From NCBI GenBank assembly GCA_041690255.1, contig JAWLHU010000004.1, forward strand, positions 62,001 through 126,000: DNA of 64,000 nucleotides. The letters run 5' to 3'. Both the position numbers and the translations under genes were made by a program. Positions 24,148 to 32,700 of this stretch are shown piece after piece. The DNA comes from JAWLHU01 sp041690255 (lineage in GTDB: Bacteria; Bacillota; Sulfobacillia; Symbiobacteriales; Symbiobacteriaceae). How positions within the stretch are numbered: position 1 is the first letter of the stretch; the number at the start of each line of letters is the position of its first letter. The notes beneath the pieces are model-generated. The model had not been told where the DNA came from. It was given only the letters and a program-made list of their open reading frames with translations, and searched no databases.

Positions 24148-24648
24148 TTGAGCGGATGGAACGGTGGTCAGATGAGCCCAAGCCCGCGCAGCGACGGGCA
24201 GGCGATCCCGTGGGAAGGCGTGACGGAGTTCATGGTCGATGCCCTGCCGGTGGCAGCGGTCGCGCACAGCCATCATATCGATGCCCTCGCCGACCCGCGG
24301 CTCCAGCAGAACCCGGAGTTCCAGCGCTTCAGCCTGATCGAACTGAACGAGCTGCACCACCAGATCGGCGCCATGGGCGCGTTGATGCGGCTCAGCCAGG
24401 GGGACACGGCGGCCCTGCGGAGCCTGGGGACCAACCTGGCCGGCTTCCTGCAGAACCGGCAGGCCGCCATGCAGGTTGCGGGCCGCTTCCCACCGGTCGT
24501 GACCCAGAACCCGTCCGTCCAGCAGATGATGCAACTCACCCAGCAGTCCAACCAGCAGATCGCCAGGAACTGGCCCGTACTCCAGCAGGCGCTGTCGGCC
24601 AGCCGTGGACCGGCCCCGGGGCCCCTGCTGATCGGCGCACCCCGGTAG
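24148..24648 (+). CDS. Hypothetical Gln-rich protein
   Basis: A 166-residue protein; TTG at 24148 follows AGGAGGG by 11 bases and ATG 24118 is a weaker alternative. The N-terminal part holds AVAHSHHIDALADP and the rest is helical and rich in Gln, Asn and Leu (NPSVQQMMQLTQQSNQQ). Not recognised. It ends before a strong hairpin that it shares with hfq. A structural or spore-related role would be a guess. Confidence 0.65.
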   Translation: MSGWNGGQMSPSPRSDGQAIPWEGVTEFMVDALPVAAVAHSHHIDALADPRLQQNPEFQRFSLIELNELHHQIGAMGALMRLSQGDTAALRSLGTNLAGFLQNRQAAMQVAGRFPPVVTQNPSVQQMMQLTQQSNQQIARNWPVLQQALSASRGPAPGPLLIGAPR

Positions 24649-24666
24649 GTCCGAACCGCACACGGA

Positions 24667-24692
24667 GGGCCCGGGGAACACTCCCCGGGCCC
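24667..24692. terminator. Bidirectional terminator hairpin
   Basis: A perfect 11-bp stem (GGGCCCGGGGA / TCCCCGGGCCC) with a 4-base loop between the converging hypothetical gene and hfq. Confidence 0.7.
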
Positions 24693-24711
24693 GTCGCATC
24701 CGATCATCGTT

Positions 24712-24975
24712 CTAGGCCTGCTCGTCTGGCTCGTCGGTCCGCATCATCTGCGCCAGGTTGATCGGCACATTCCGCATGGGCTGGATGGTAGAGAGCGCAT
24801 GCTTGTAGACCAGTTGCTGCTTCCCCTCGAACTCCAGCACCACCGTGAAGTTGTCGAAACCCCGGACCATGCCCTTCAACTGATAGCCATTGACGAGGTA
24901 GATGGTGACCGGGATGTTCTCCTTGCGGAGCAGGTTCAAAAACGTGTCTTGGATGTTGATCTGCGCCCTGTTCAT
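24712..24975 (-). CDS. hfq: RNA chaperone Hfq
   Basis: An 87-residue Hfq with the Sm1 motif (IPVTIYLVNGYQLKGMVRGFDNFTV) and Sm2 motif YKHALSTI. The proximal-face residues Y/FDxF and KH are present. The gene is 27 bases downstream of miaA, the usual bacterial order miaA-hfq. Hfq forms hexamers that bind sRNAs and A-rich RNA. Confidence 0.95.
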   Translation of the reverse strand: MNRAQINIQDTFLNLLRKENIPVTIYLVNGYQLKGMVRGFDNFTVVLEFEGKQQLVYKHALSTIQPMRNVPINLAQMMRTDEPDEQA

Positions 24976-25002
24976 GGATACCGCCCCCTTGCCATTCTCT
25001 CT

Positions 25003-25962
25003 CTACGGCCTTAGAGCGGCTTCCACACCGCCGGGCCATTTTCCTTCCACCATTCGCAGGATCTCATGAACTGCCTGCTCCCGGGCCCCCGCGTGGGTCA
25101 GATCGAGCCAGTGCAGCCCGGTCTCCCGCTTGAACCAGGTGATCTGCCGCTTCGCAAAGCGCCGGGTGTTCCGCTTGATCAAGGCTGCCGCCTCCGCCCA
25201 GGTGAGGAGTCCCCGCAGGTAGAGGACCAGCTCCTTATACCCCAGGGCCTCCATGGCCCGCTCCTGCGGATCGTACCGCTCCAGCAGGCGGCGCACCTCC
25301 TGGAGCCAGCCGGCTGAGAGCATGGCCTCCACCCGCTGGTCGATCCGCTGGTAGAGCAGATCCCGGTCGGCCGTCAGTCCGATCATCAGGTCGTCATAGC
25401 GTCGCTCCGACTCTGCCGCCGTCTGGGTGGCCGAGATCGGCAGACCCGTCAGCTCGTAGACCTCCAGCGCCCTCACCAGCCGGAGCGTATCGTTCGGATG
25501 CAGCCTTGCGGCCGAGACGGGATCGACCTGCATGAGCCGCCGGTGCAGATGTCCCGGCCCGTACCGCTCCTCCTCCTGCCGCAGCCACTCCCGGAGCGCC
25601 AGGTCGGGCTCCAGCTCGGTAAAGGTATAGGCCTGGGTGACCGCCCGGACGTAGAGCCCGGTCCCGCCCACGAGCATGGGCAACCGCCCCCGGCTCAGGA
25701 TCTGCCGGATCAGCTCATCCACCCGCTGCTGGAACTCGGCCACCGAGAACTCCTCATCCGGTGCCTTTACGTCGATCAGATGATGGGGGACGCCGTCCAT
25801 CTCACCGGCGGTGATCTTCGCCGTGCCGACATCCATGCCCCGGTAGACCTGCATGGAGTCACCGGAGATGATCTCCGCCCCGAGCCGCTTGGCCACCTGC
25901 ACGGAGATGGCGGTCTTGCCCACCGCCGTCGGGCCCACCAGGACGAGCAAGGGGAGCTTCAT
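25003..25962 (-). CDS. miaA: tRNA dimethylallyltransferase MiaA
   Basis: A 319-residue enzyme that adds the dimethylallyl group to A37 of tRNAs reading U-starting codons. The P-loop GPTAVGKTA, the DSMQVYRGMDVGTAK motif and PHHLIDV are all present, plus the C-terminal KRNTRRFAKRQITWFKR. Its ATG overlaps the mutL stop by 4 bases. Works before MiaB (39063-40667) in making ms2i6A. Confidence 0.95.
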   Translation of the reverse strand: MKLPLLVLVGPTAVGKTAISVQVAKRLGAEIISGDSMQVYRGMDVGTAKITAGEMDGVPHHLIDVKAPDEEFSVAEFQQRVDELIRQILSRGRLPMLVGGTGLYVRAVTQAYTFTELEPDLALREWLRQEEERYGPGHLHRRLMQVDPVSAARLHPNDTLRLVRALEVYELTGLPISATQTAAESERRYDDLMIGLTADRDLLYQRIDQRVEAMLSAGWLQEVRRLLERYDPQERAMEALGYKELVLYLRGLLTWAEAAALIKRNTRRFAKRQITWFKRETGLHWLDLTHAGAREQAVHEILRMVEGKWPGGVEAALRP

Positions 25963-27935
25963 CGCTTGAACCTCTTCTCCAACTCTGGAATCGCCATGCA
26001 GATGACCGTCGGCCGGCCGTGAGGGCAGGTGGTCGGCGACTCGCACTGGGCCAGGTCCTGGAGCAGCGCCCGGACATCCTCCGGCTGGAGGGCGTCGCGC
26101 GCCTTGATCGCCGCCTTGCAGGCCGCCATGGCCGCCACCACCTTCCGCCGCCGCTCGGTCACGGGGCTGCCGGGGGAGACCCGGTTCTCCTGCAGCCGGT
26201 CGAGGAAGTCGGAGACGAGCCGGGCCACATGATCCTGCCCCAGCCCCGTGGGGACGCCCTGGATCAGCAGGGTGGTCCCACCGAAGGGCTCCGCCTCGAA
26301 GCCGCTCTCCCGGAAGATGTTCGCGTTCTCCTGCCAGAGGGCCATCTGCGCCGGGGTCAGGTCCAGGGTGATCGGGAAGAGCAGGGGCTGGACAGGGCCG
26401 GCCTGCTCCTCGGCGTAACGGTAGAGCCGCTCGAAGAAGATCCGCTCATGGGCGGCGTGCTGGTCGACCACGTAGAGCCCCTCGGGGCCGTCGCAGGCAA
26501 TGTAGGACCGGTGGACCTGGCCCAGCGGGCGCAGGGAGCGGATCAGGTCGTGCCCTGCCGACGGGAGCGGCTCAGCGGTCCAGAGATCGGTCGGGGGCGC
26601 CGGTTCTGCCAGACCAGGCTCCCCGCTGCTCCTCCCCTCCAGGATCCCCTGGAGGCCACCCGCGGGCAGGGTGTAGGCGCCCGCCTCCTCCCTGCTAGTC
26701 TGTGCCGAATCGAGTCGGAACGATACCTGACGGGGGCCGGACGGGCTGCCACCGCCTCCGCCACCGCCACCGCTCTCCGCCCACGGCGGAGGGGTGGCCC
26801 GTCCCCCGCCCTGACCGGGACGGGTAGCGCCGGGGGGGACCCAACCTCCCGCCCCGTGACCCCCCTGCTCCACCGCCGCATTCTCCCCAGCCCGGTCGGG
26901 CACGCTCACCTCGCCATCGGGCGAGATCGTCGTCCCCGGGATCAACAGGCTCGCTCCCAGCGCCTGGCGGGCCGCCTTATAGACCGCCCCCCGCACCTCC
27001 CGCTCCCGCTCGAAGCGGACCTCCGCCTTGGCCGGGTGGACGTTCACATCCACCTCCCGGGGCTCCACCTCAATAAAGAGGATACAGACCGGGTACCGCC
27101 CGTTGGGCAGCAGATGGGCATAGGCCTCCTCCAGGGCGTAGCGCACATTGATCGTCCGGATCGCCCGCCGGTTGACGAAGAAGTACTGATGATTCCGTCC
27201 GGCCCGCGCGACGGAGGGCCGCCCGATATACCCCCAGATCCGGGCGGCGTCATCCTGGTACTCCACGGCGAGCATCTCCTTCACCACCTCCCGGCCCAGC
27301 AGGCCGGTGGCGGCATCCAGCACCTGGCCGGTGCCCGGGGTGGCGAAGATCTGTGCCTGTCCGCTGTGGAACCGGAAGGAGACGTCCGGGTTGGCCAGGG
27401 CCAGCCGGGTCAGCATATCCCCGATCTGCCCGTTCTCCGTGGCATTCGTCTTCAGGTACTTCAGCCGGGCCGGCACGTTGTAGAAGAGGTCCCGCACCGT
27501 GATCCGCGTCCCGGGCGGTGAGCCGTACTCGCCGGACTCGATCATGTTCCCGCCCTCGACATAGAGCCGGTAGCCCGCCAGCGATTCCGCCTGGCGGGTG
27601 ATCAACTCGAACCTCGCGACCGATGCGATCGAGGGAAGTGCCTCACCCCGGAAGCCCATGGTCGCGATCGTCGTCAGGTCGTCGGCGCTCCGGATCTTGG
27701 AGGTGGCGTGCCGCTGGAGCGAGAGGGTTGCATCCTCCGGCACCATGCCGCAGCCATCATCGGTCACACGGACCAGGTCCCGACCCCCGCCTTCCACCTC
27801 GACGATGATCCGGCGGGCGCCGGCATCCAGCGAGTTCTCCACCAGCTCCTTCACGACGCTGGCGGGGCGCTCCACCACCTCACCGGCGGCGATCTGGTTC
27901 GCCGTCCGTTCATCCAGTACGCGGATGACGGCCAT
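25959..27935 (-). CDS. mutL: DNA mismatch repair protein MutL
   Basis: A 658-residue MutL. The GHKL ATPase part has IAAGEVVERPASVVKELVEN, DDGCGM and GFRGEAL. A disordered Pro/Gly-rich linker runs from about residue 350 to 460 and includes a run of nine glycines. The C-terminal dimerization domain contains QHAAHERIFFERLY and ends with CPHGRPT, the zinc-site motif, so it should be an endonuclease-active MutL (the DQHAAHER motif). Start at ATG 27935 after GGGGGTG; ATG 27950 is an alternative. Confidence 0.95.
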   Translation of the reverse strand: MAVIRVLDERTANQIAAGEVVERPASVVKELVENSLDAGARRIIVEVEGGGRDLVRVTDDGCGMVPEDATLSLQRHATSKIRSADDLTTIATMGFRGEALPSIASVARFELITRQAESLAGYRLYVEGGNMIESGEYGSPPGTRITVRDLFYNVPARLKYLKTNATENGQIGDMLTRLALANPDVSFRFHSGQAQIFATPGTGQVLDAATGLLGREVVKEMLAVEYQDDAARIWGYIGRPSVARAGRNHQYFFVNRRAIRTINVRYALEEAYAHLLPNGRYPVCILFIEVEPREVDVNVHPAKAEVRFEREREVRGAVYKAARQALGASLLIPGTTISPDGEVSVPDRAGENAAVEQGGHGAGGWVPPGATRPGQGGGRATPPPWAESGGGGGGGGSPSGPRQVSFRLDSAQTSREEAGAYTLPAGGLQGILEGRSSGEPGLAEPAPPTDLWTAEPLPSAGHDLIRSLRPLGQVHRSYIACDGPEGLYVVDQHAAHERIFFERLYRYAEEQAGPVQPLLFPITLDLTPAQMALWQENANIFRESGFEAEPFGGTTLLIQGVPTGLGQDHVARLVSDFLDRLQENRVSPGSPVTERRRKVVAAMAACKAAIKARDALQPEDVRALLQDLAQCESPTTCPHGRPTVICMAIPELEKRFKR

Positions 27936-27959
27936 CTCAAACACCCCCATGATAACGAA

Positions 27960-27984
27960 GGCGCCCACCGGTCAGGGGGGCGCC
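27960..27984 (-). terminator. Possible terminator before mutL
   Basis: GGCGCCC / GGGCGCC stem between the end of the small membrane-protein gene and mutL; no clear T-run follows. Confidence 0.4.
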
Positions 27985-27994
27985 AGCTCGGCGT

Positions 27995-28453
27995 TTACTT
28001 CTCCTTCGGCTTCCCGTAGATCTTCTCCATCTCGACCTGGAGCTGCTTCTCCATGGCCTGGACCTTCTTCTGCCGCTCGACCAGGGCCTTCTGGCGGAAC
28101 CCGCCCACACCGGCCATCTGGTAGATCTGCAGCGACTCCTTCGCCACGTTGACCGAGAGGCCGTGCATGGTCTTCGCCTTCTTCGGCACCTTGATCTTGT
28201 TCAGGTCGGCGATCAGCGCCTCGTAGGTGGCCGTCAGCTCCCGGATCGGTTTGCGCATGAGAACAGGGTTGGCGTTCGGGTTCTGACCCAGGCTCTGGAC
28301 CGCCTCTGCCTTCTCCTGCAACTTGTGCTTGTCGTAGATCTTCTTGACATCCATGGCATACTTGCGTACCTTCCACCAGGGGGTCTGCATGACGATCAGG
28401 ATACCGATGCCGGCCCCCGCCAGAGCCAGGAGAACATAGACATACCAGGCCAC
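27995..28453 (-). CDS. Hypothetical single-pass membrane protein
   Basis: A 152-residue protein with one N-terminal transmembrane helix (VYVLLALAGAGIGILIVM) followed by a long basic, helical cytoplasmic region ending in a coiled coil (ERQKKVQAMEKQLQVEMEK). The middle contains many Lys and Gln residues. Not recognised. It lies upstream of mutL on the same strand and could share its transcript. Confidence 0.7.
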   Translation of the reverse strand: MAWYVYVLLALAGAGIGILIVMQTPWWKVRKYAMDVKKIYDKHKLQEKAEAVQSLGQNPNANPVLMRKPIRELTATYEALIADLNKIKVPKKAKTMHGLSVNVAKESLQIYQMAGVGGFRQKALVERQKKVQAMEKQLQVEMEKIYGKPKEK

Positions 28454-28540
28454 TTGTCACGTTCACTCCTCTAGGATTTTCCCACCGCCCCATTGTCGCA
28501 TGAGAAGCTCCGTGAGGCAAGCCTTTCCGCTCGCTTCGCA

Positions 28541-28590
28541 TCAGTTCCGATCAGTTCCGATCAGTTCCGGGCAGTTCTGGTGCAGTTGAC
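28541..28590. repeat. Tandem 10-bp repeats TCAGTTCCGA
   Basis: Three near-perfect decamers (TCAGTTCCGA, TCAGTTCCGA, TCAGTTCCGG) followed by two degenerate ones (GCAGTTCTGG, TGCAGTTGAC), exactly in phase with one DNA helical turn. They fill the gap between the zinc protease stop and the start of the 27995-28453 gene. Confidence 0.8.
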
Positions 28591-28617
28591 GCCCCCAGCG
28601 GTCCGGGGTCCCTTCGT

Positions 28618-29454
28618 CTATGCACCGTCGTACCCGCTGCCCGTGAGGATGGCGGCGGCGTCCATCGACAGGAGATCGACCACGCTCTGCGCCGGATGTC
28701 GCTCCAGGTACCGCTGCACAATCCGGTAGCCGATGGTGTAGCCCGACCGGGGCACCCCCGCCCGGCTGTCGCCGAAGAGGAACCGCTGATGCACGGCCGG
28801 GTCCCGGCTCGCCAGCAGCGGCTGCATCGCCTGCCACTGTCTTCGCTCCTGCTCAGGGCTCAGCTCTCGGGTCCACGAGGGCTCCGGTCCCTCACTGACC
28901 AGCCGGCCGAAGGCATCGGCCTCGCCCTCGATCAGCAGGGCCGTCAGCAGATCGGGCGGCGGCTGCTGCCGGCGGACGAAGTACTGGTAGCCCCAGACGG
29001 CGTGGTGGTACTCGTGGGCGAGCACCCAGGGGACCCAGCGGAACCAGTCCTGGTCCATGAACGGGTTGATGCTGATCTGGATATTGTCGCCGACGCATGC
29101 GCCGATCACCCCTTCGGCCGCGCTCCGGTTTGTCGGCGGTAAGGGGTCCATGTACAGGACGGTCGGAGCCTCCTTGGGCAGCAGGCTGTTCGCCCGCCGC
29201 AGGGCGGTCCCGGCGATCTCGTTGACGGCCGACCGCTCCAGGGCCTCCACGGCAGCCACCAGGTAGGCCAGGTCACGGACAGGCCGCTCTGCGAGGGTGC
29301 GGGTCCGCCCGGCCTGTAACTGCCCCTCCCCCCAGTACTGCCAATAGGGCTCGATCACGTGTTCGACCCAGAGTGATCCCCACTCCGGCTCCGGGCTGCG
29401 CTGCGCCTCCGAGACGTAGGTGCGTATGCCGGCAAATGCAGTGATGATAGTCAA
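28618..29454 (-). CDS. Predicted zinc-dependent protease (DUF2268)
   Basis: A 278-residue protein with the HExxH zinc motif in LAHEYHHAVWGYQY (about residues 155-168) and a downstream glutamate in LLIEGEADAFGRLV, the two halves of a gluzincin-type site. This pattern belongs to DUF2268 predicted proteases. TTG at 29454 follows AGGAGG by 8 bases. No signal peptide is seen. Substrate unknown. Confidence 0.82.
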   Translation of the reverse strand: MTIITAFAGIRTYVSEAQRSPEPEWGSLWVEHVIEPYWQYWGEGQLQAGRTRTLAERPVRDLAYLVAAVEALERSAVNEIAGTALRRANSLLPKEAPTVLYMDPLPPTNRSAAEGVIGACVGDNIQISINPFMDQDWFRWVPWVLAHEYHHAVWGYQYFVRRQQPPPDLLTALLIEGEADAFGRLVSEGPEPSWTRELSPEQERRQWQAMQPLLASRDPAVHQRFLFGDSRAGVPRSGYTIGYRIVQRYLERHPAQSVVDLLSMDAAAILTGSGYDGA

Positions 29455-29519
29455 GCTGACTGCCTCCTCTTGTGCGCCTGCACCACGTGTAAGACGCCGA
29501 CGGCCGGCAACTGGTTCAC

Positions 29520-29696
29520 TCAGGAGGAGAAGAGGGCGAGCGCCAGGGGGACAGCCAGGGCCGCCAGGATCAGGAGCGCGACACCGATGACCGCCAGCTT
29601 CCGTCCCTTCCGCCACCAGCGGTAGCCGTCGATCCCGGCGTACAGCGATACAAGCGCACCGACCACCAGCATGGCAAGCCTGTCCCAGTTCTGCAT
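29520..29696 (-). CDS. Small two-helix membrane protein next to gerC
   Basis: A 58-residue protein (begins MQNWDRLAMLVVGALVSLYA) with two membrane helices around a basic turn DGYRWWRKGRK. It starts 4 bases after the gerC-type stop, with the ribosome-binding site AGGAG overlapping that stop, so it belongs to the germination operon. Small membrane proteins at the end of ger operons (GerD- or CLC_0170-like) are known; this one is not identified further. Confidence 0.7.
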   Translation of the reverse strand: MQNWDRLAMLVVGALVSLYAGIDGYRWWRKGRKLAVIGVALLILAALAVPLALALFSS

Positions 29697-29700
29697 CTGC

Positions 29701-30924
29701 TCACTCCTCCAGGGCCTGCTCGCCGCCGAGAACCAACCCGTGGCGGCGAATGCGCATCTGGGCAGTGGCTGAGACGGTCAGCTCAGCGAGATGCTCGGAC
29801 CACTCGTACGCTTCCCAGGCGGACCAGGTGGGGAACCGGCTGCGGAAGAGCAGGCCGAAACCGACCGGATCTACCTGCCATCGCTTCAGCTTGGCCAGGA
29901 GCTCCCTCATCTGCTCCTCCATGTGGCGGCGGGCGGACTCCTCCACCGCCTCACGCAACTGCTCGGACTGGTAGTTTTCGCCCCCGGTCAGGACCTCCCC
30001 CTCAAAGATCAGCCTGATCTGTACTCGTGGGCCATCGGGGCCCATCTCCGGGCCGTATTTCGGCAGGTTCTCCTGCTGAAACCGCAGCAGAATCGTCCGA
30101 TCGGGGTTGAACGGGTTGGGTATCGTCACATAGGCCTTCCCCATCTCGCCGCGCAGGGCCAGCAACGCCTGGGTCTCATCGATCGTGAGGAAGCCCACCA
30201 GGCGTCCCTGGCGGAATACGGCGGTCCCCGCCCCCTCGACCGGGTTTCCGGTCAGGCGGTTCAACTCCCCGGCAACGGCTGACTCGCCGGACGCCAGCTC
30301 GGGATCTTCGGCTCCAACCCGGGGGTTGATCGCCACCACTCTCGCAAACGAGGTGGCGCCAATCACTCCCATCCGGTTCACCATGTGATGCAGCCGGGTC
30401 GGCGGTGCGAGGTGCAGGTGTTTCTGTACCAGTTGCATCCCCTCTGCCACACGCCCGGGGTTGTACTCCCCTGACCACCGACCTTGCCGCAGCACCTCAC
30501 CGGCGCTCCCACGGGCGATCGCAAAGGTCGACGTGCCGCGTGACTCGGGGCTTCGTTCCAACTCGACCAGCAGGTCCTCGATTCCCTCCCGGGCAAGCTC
30601 CTCCCCGATCACGAAGCCGCGGACATGGCGCAGGGAGAGGCGGCGGGAGAGCCCGGTATTGATGATCAGGATGGCCTGGGCCACGCTGTTCGCCTCCGCC
30701 ACGAGCAGTTCGAGCGCAGGCGCGCCCCCCTCCCTGCCGCCCAACACACCCGACTTCTTATCCGCGAAAAAGGCAACCTGTGCGGTCACTCGGTACCGTT
30801 CCGCCTCCCCCTTGTCGATCGCCACGGTAACGGCGAAGAGCATATCCTCCAGTTCAATGCGGTCCCAGCATCCGGTCAGCAGGAGTAAGAGGAGGCAAAG
30901 CAGGGCCACCATTCGCCTGCTCAT
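29701..30924 (-). CDS. Ger(x)C family spore germination lipoprotein
   Basis: A 407-residue lipoprotein with signal peptide and lipobox LLTGC at residues about 15-19, directly followed by WDRIELEDM, a hallmark of Ger(x)C proteins. The rest has the typical ARGSAGEVL and MGVIG segments and the C-terminal domain with VDPVGFG. Ger(x)C is the lipoprotein subunit of germinant receptors in the inner spore membrane. Its ATG overlaps the gerB-type stop by 4 bases. Confidence 0.92.
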   Translation of the reverse strand: MSRRMVALLCLLLLLLTGCWDRIELEDMLFAVTVAIDKGEAERYRVTAQVAFFADKKSGVLGGREGGAPALELLVAEANSVAQAILIINTGLSRRLSLRHVRGFVIGEELAREGIEDLLVELERSPESRGTSTFAIARGSAGEVLRQGRWSGEYNPGRVAEGMQLVQKHLHLAPPTRLHHMVNRMGVIGATSFARVVAINPRVGAEDPELASGESAVAGELNRLTGNPVEGAGTAVFRQGRLVGFLTIDETQALLALRGEMGKAYVTIPNPFNPDRTILLRFQQENLPKYGPEMGPDGPRVQIRLIFEGEVLTGGENYQSEQLREAVEESARRHMEEQMRELLAKLKRWQVDPVGFGLLFRSRFPTWSAWEAYEWSEHLAELTVSATAQMRIRRHGLVLGGEQALEE

Positions 30925-31997
30925 GCCGGACGCCTCCCCTGCCGGGCGAGGAGAATCAGGTCGAGCGCCGACGGCATGACGAGGACGAGGTAGAAGAGCA
31001 GGGGAGTCGCCCCCAGATGCCAGGCGATGGTCTGGGCCTGATCATGGGGAAAAAACGCGACGGTCAGGACCACGGTCGCCAGGGGAAGGATGGCCGTCTG
31101 CCGGCGCGGGAGCAGGAAAGTGCGACCGAACACCGCCGAACTGGCGTGGAGGATCGCTCCGAGAAGAATGCTGGTCCCCACCACCCAGATGAAGACCCAG
31201 ACCCCCTCCAGCCGCTCAAAGAACCGGCCACCAAGGATCAGGCGAGAGGCGGTATGGAGGGGAAAGGCGATCTGCAGGCCGATCGGAAAGGCAAAGACCA
31301 TCTGCAGGACCGCCTTCTCCAGAGCGATCACGAGACCCCCAAGCAGCGGAACCAGCGGCAACCAGGGGAGCAGCCCCTGCCGATCCCTCACCTGACCGGT
31401 CATGGTCAGGACCAGGAAGGCCGGAAACTGGATGGCTGTGGCACTTGGCAGTCCACCGATCAGACGGGGAATCCCCGGCCCCCAGAAGGGCAGGAGGTAG
31501 CGAATCTCCCCCCAGCCCACGGTCCCGGCGAGGACCAGCGCAATGCCGACAAGTACAAGGGGGAGGAAGAGCCGGCCTAATCGGACCAGGGAGGATGCCT
31601 CCCCCCAGGCGGCATAGACCGCAGCCAGCATCAGGGCGGTGGTCGCAAAGGTCTGCGGTGTATGGGGAAAGACGGCACTGATCGCCATCTCCGAGGTCTC
31701 CCGCAGAATCATGCCTGCCGCGAAGCAGAGCCCACCCACATGGATCAAGGTGAAGGGGATCACGGCCCACCGCCCCAGCCCCTGCTCCACGAGGTCGAGC
31801 AGACTACCGCCCCGGATGCCCCGGAGGACGAGGCCCACGGGCCATAGCAAGAGCGCCGCCAGAAGACCGGTCATCAGCGACAGCAGCCAGGCGGCGGTCT
31901 GGCCGGTCTGGAGCAGGAGCAGCATCTTCGGATGGAAGCTCTGTGTCAAGAGCAGGAGCAGCCCCAGGGCGGCCAGCGAACGGTTGCCGAGACTCAG
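30921..31997 (-). CDS. Ger(x)B family germinant-receptor permease subunit
   Basis: An APC-superfamily-like membrane protein with about ten transmembrane helices (GerKB/YndE type). Only a TTG at 31949 offers a standard start, but it would remove part of the first helix and has no ribosome-binding site. The frame is open upstream to the gerA stop and encodes LSLGNRSLAALGLLLLLTQS, so I place the start at an in-frame CTG at 31997, with very low translation-signal support. Ger(x)B is thought to bind the germinant amino acid. Confidence 0.85.
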   Translation of the reverse strand: MSLGNRSLAALGLLLLLTQSFHPKMLLLLQTGQTAAWLLSLMTGLLAALLLWPVGLVLRGIRGGSLLDLVEQGLGRWAVIPFTLIHVGGLCFAAGMILRETSEMAISAVFPHTPQTFATTALMLAAVYAAWGEASSLVRLGRLFLPLVLVGIALVLAGTVGWGEIRYLLPFWGPGIPRLIGGLPSATAIQFPAFLVLTMTGQVRDRQGLLPWLPLVPLLGGLVIALEKAVLQMVFAFPIGLQIAFPLHTASRLILGGRFFERLEGVWVFIWVVGTSILLGAILHASSAVFGRTFLLPRRQTAILPLATVVLTVAFFPHDQAQTIAWHLGATPLLFYLVLVMPSALDLILLARQGRRPA

Positions 31998-31998
31998 T

Positions 31999-32700
31999 TT
32001 AGCCGTGCTCTGATGCCCCTTTCGGCCGGCGGCTGGAGATGCCCTCGGGCGCAGTCAGATTGCCTCCGGAGGGGCCGAGGAACGGCACCCCCCAGCTGTT
32101 CACCTGGCAGAGGTAGGTGGCGAGGAGCGTCGCCGCGGTGGCGATGCCGAAGAAACCGAGCATCGTGGCACCGAAGAGCAGGAAGAACCGTCCCAGCCGG
32201 ACCACGAACGCCAGACCGTGGCTTGGCAGCGTCAAGGCTAAGAGGGAGCCGATGATCGCTGCCAGGGCCGGGAGGGGCCCCAAAAACCCAACCTGGACCC
32301 CCACCAGCACGATCAGTACGAAGACGATGCTCATCAGCCCAATGGGAACCGCCTGTGGCAGCCGGAGAGAAGCCTCCCGGCAGATTTCGGAGATCCCCTC
32401 CAGCAGGAGCACCTCGAATATGGTGGCAAACGGGGCGCTCTCCCGGGCCGCACCCAGCGAAAGCAGAAAGGCGGTGGGGATCATCTCCTGGTGGTAGTTC
32501 ATCAGGGCGACAACCGCCCCGGGCAGAAACAGGACCAACAGGGCAATGCCAAAGCGCAGGCGAAGCAGCCAGCGCCGGTGGGGCAGGCGGAACCGGGCGT
32601 CACTGGGAGCGGTCATCCAGTTCGCCAGGGTGACCGGGGCCATGAAGGCATACTCGACCCGGTCGATCAGCAGGACCACGAACCCGGCGTCCAGCATCAT
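31999..32700 (-). CDS. Ger(x)A family germination protein, C-terminal membrane part
   Basis: A 233-residue C-terminal half of a GerA-type subunit: the end of the N-domain (MMLDAGFVVLLIDRVEYAFM, like the EGRVALLVDG segment of GerA), then the membrane domain with NYHQEMIPTAFLLSLGAARE and a FEVLLLEGISEICREASLRLP motif. It lies in the -1 frame of the N-terminal part and overlaps it by 4 bases (ATGATG). It may be reached by frameshift at 32760-32766, or by restart at ATG 32700. Confidence 0.85.
   Translation of the reverse strand: MMLDAGFVVLLIDRVEYAFMAPVTLANWMTAPSDARFRLPHRRWLLRLRFGIALLVLFLPGAVVALMNYHQEMIPTAFLLSLGAARESAPFATIFEVLLLEGISEICREASLRLPQAVPIGLMSIVFVLIVLVGVQVGFLGPLPALAAIIGSLLALTLPSHGLAFVVRLGRFFLLFGATMLGFFGIATAATLLATYLCQVNSWGVPFLGPSGGNLTAPEGISSRRPKGASEHG

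Noticed and set aside
26019..27521. Long plus-strand ORF (500 codons) opposite mutL
   Set aside because: Antisense shadow of mutL in high-GC DNA; low-complexity composition and no start signal.
28541..28590. CRISPR-like array
   Set aside because: The units are contiguous 10-bp tandem repeats without spacers; no cas genes are present anywhere in the window.
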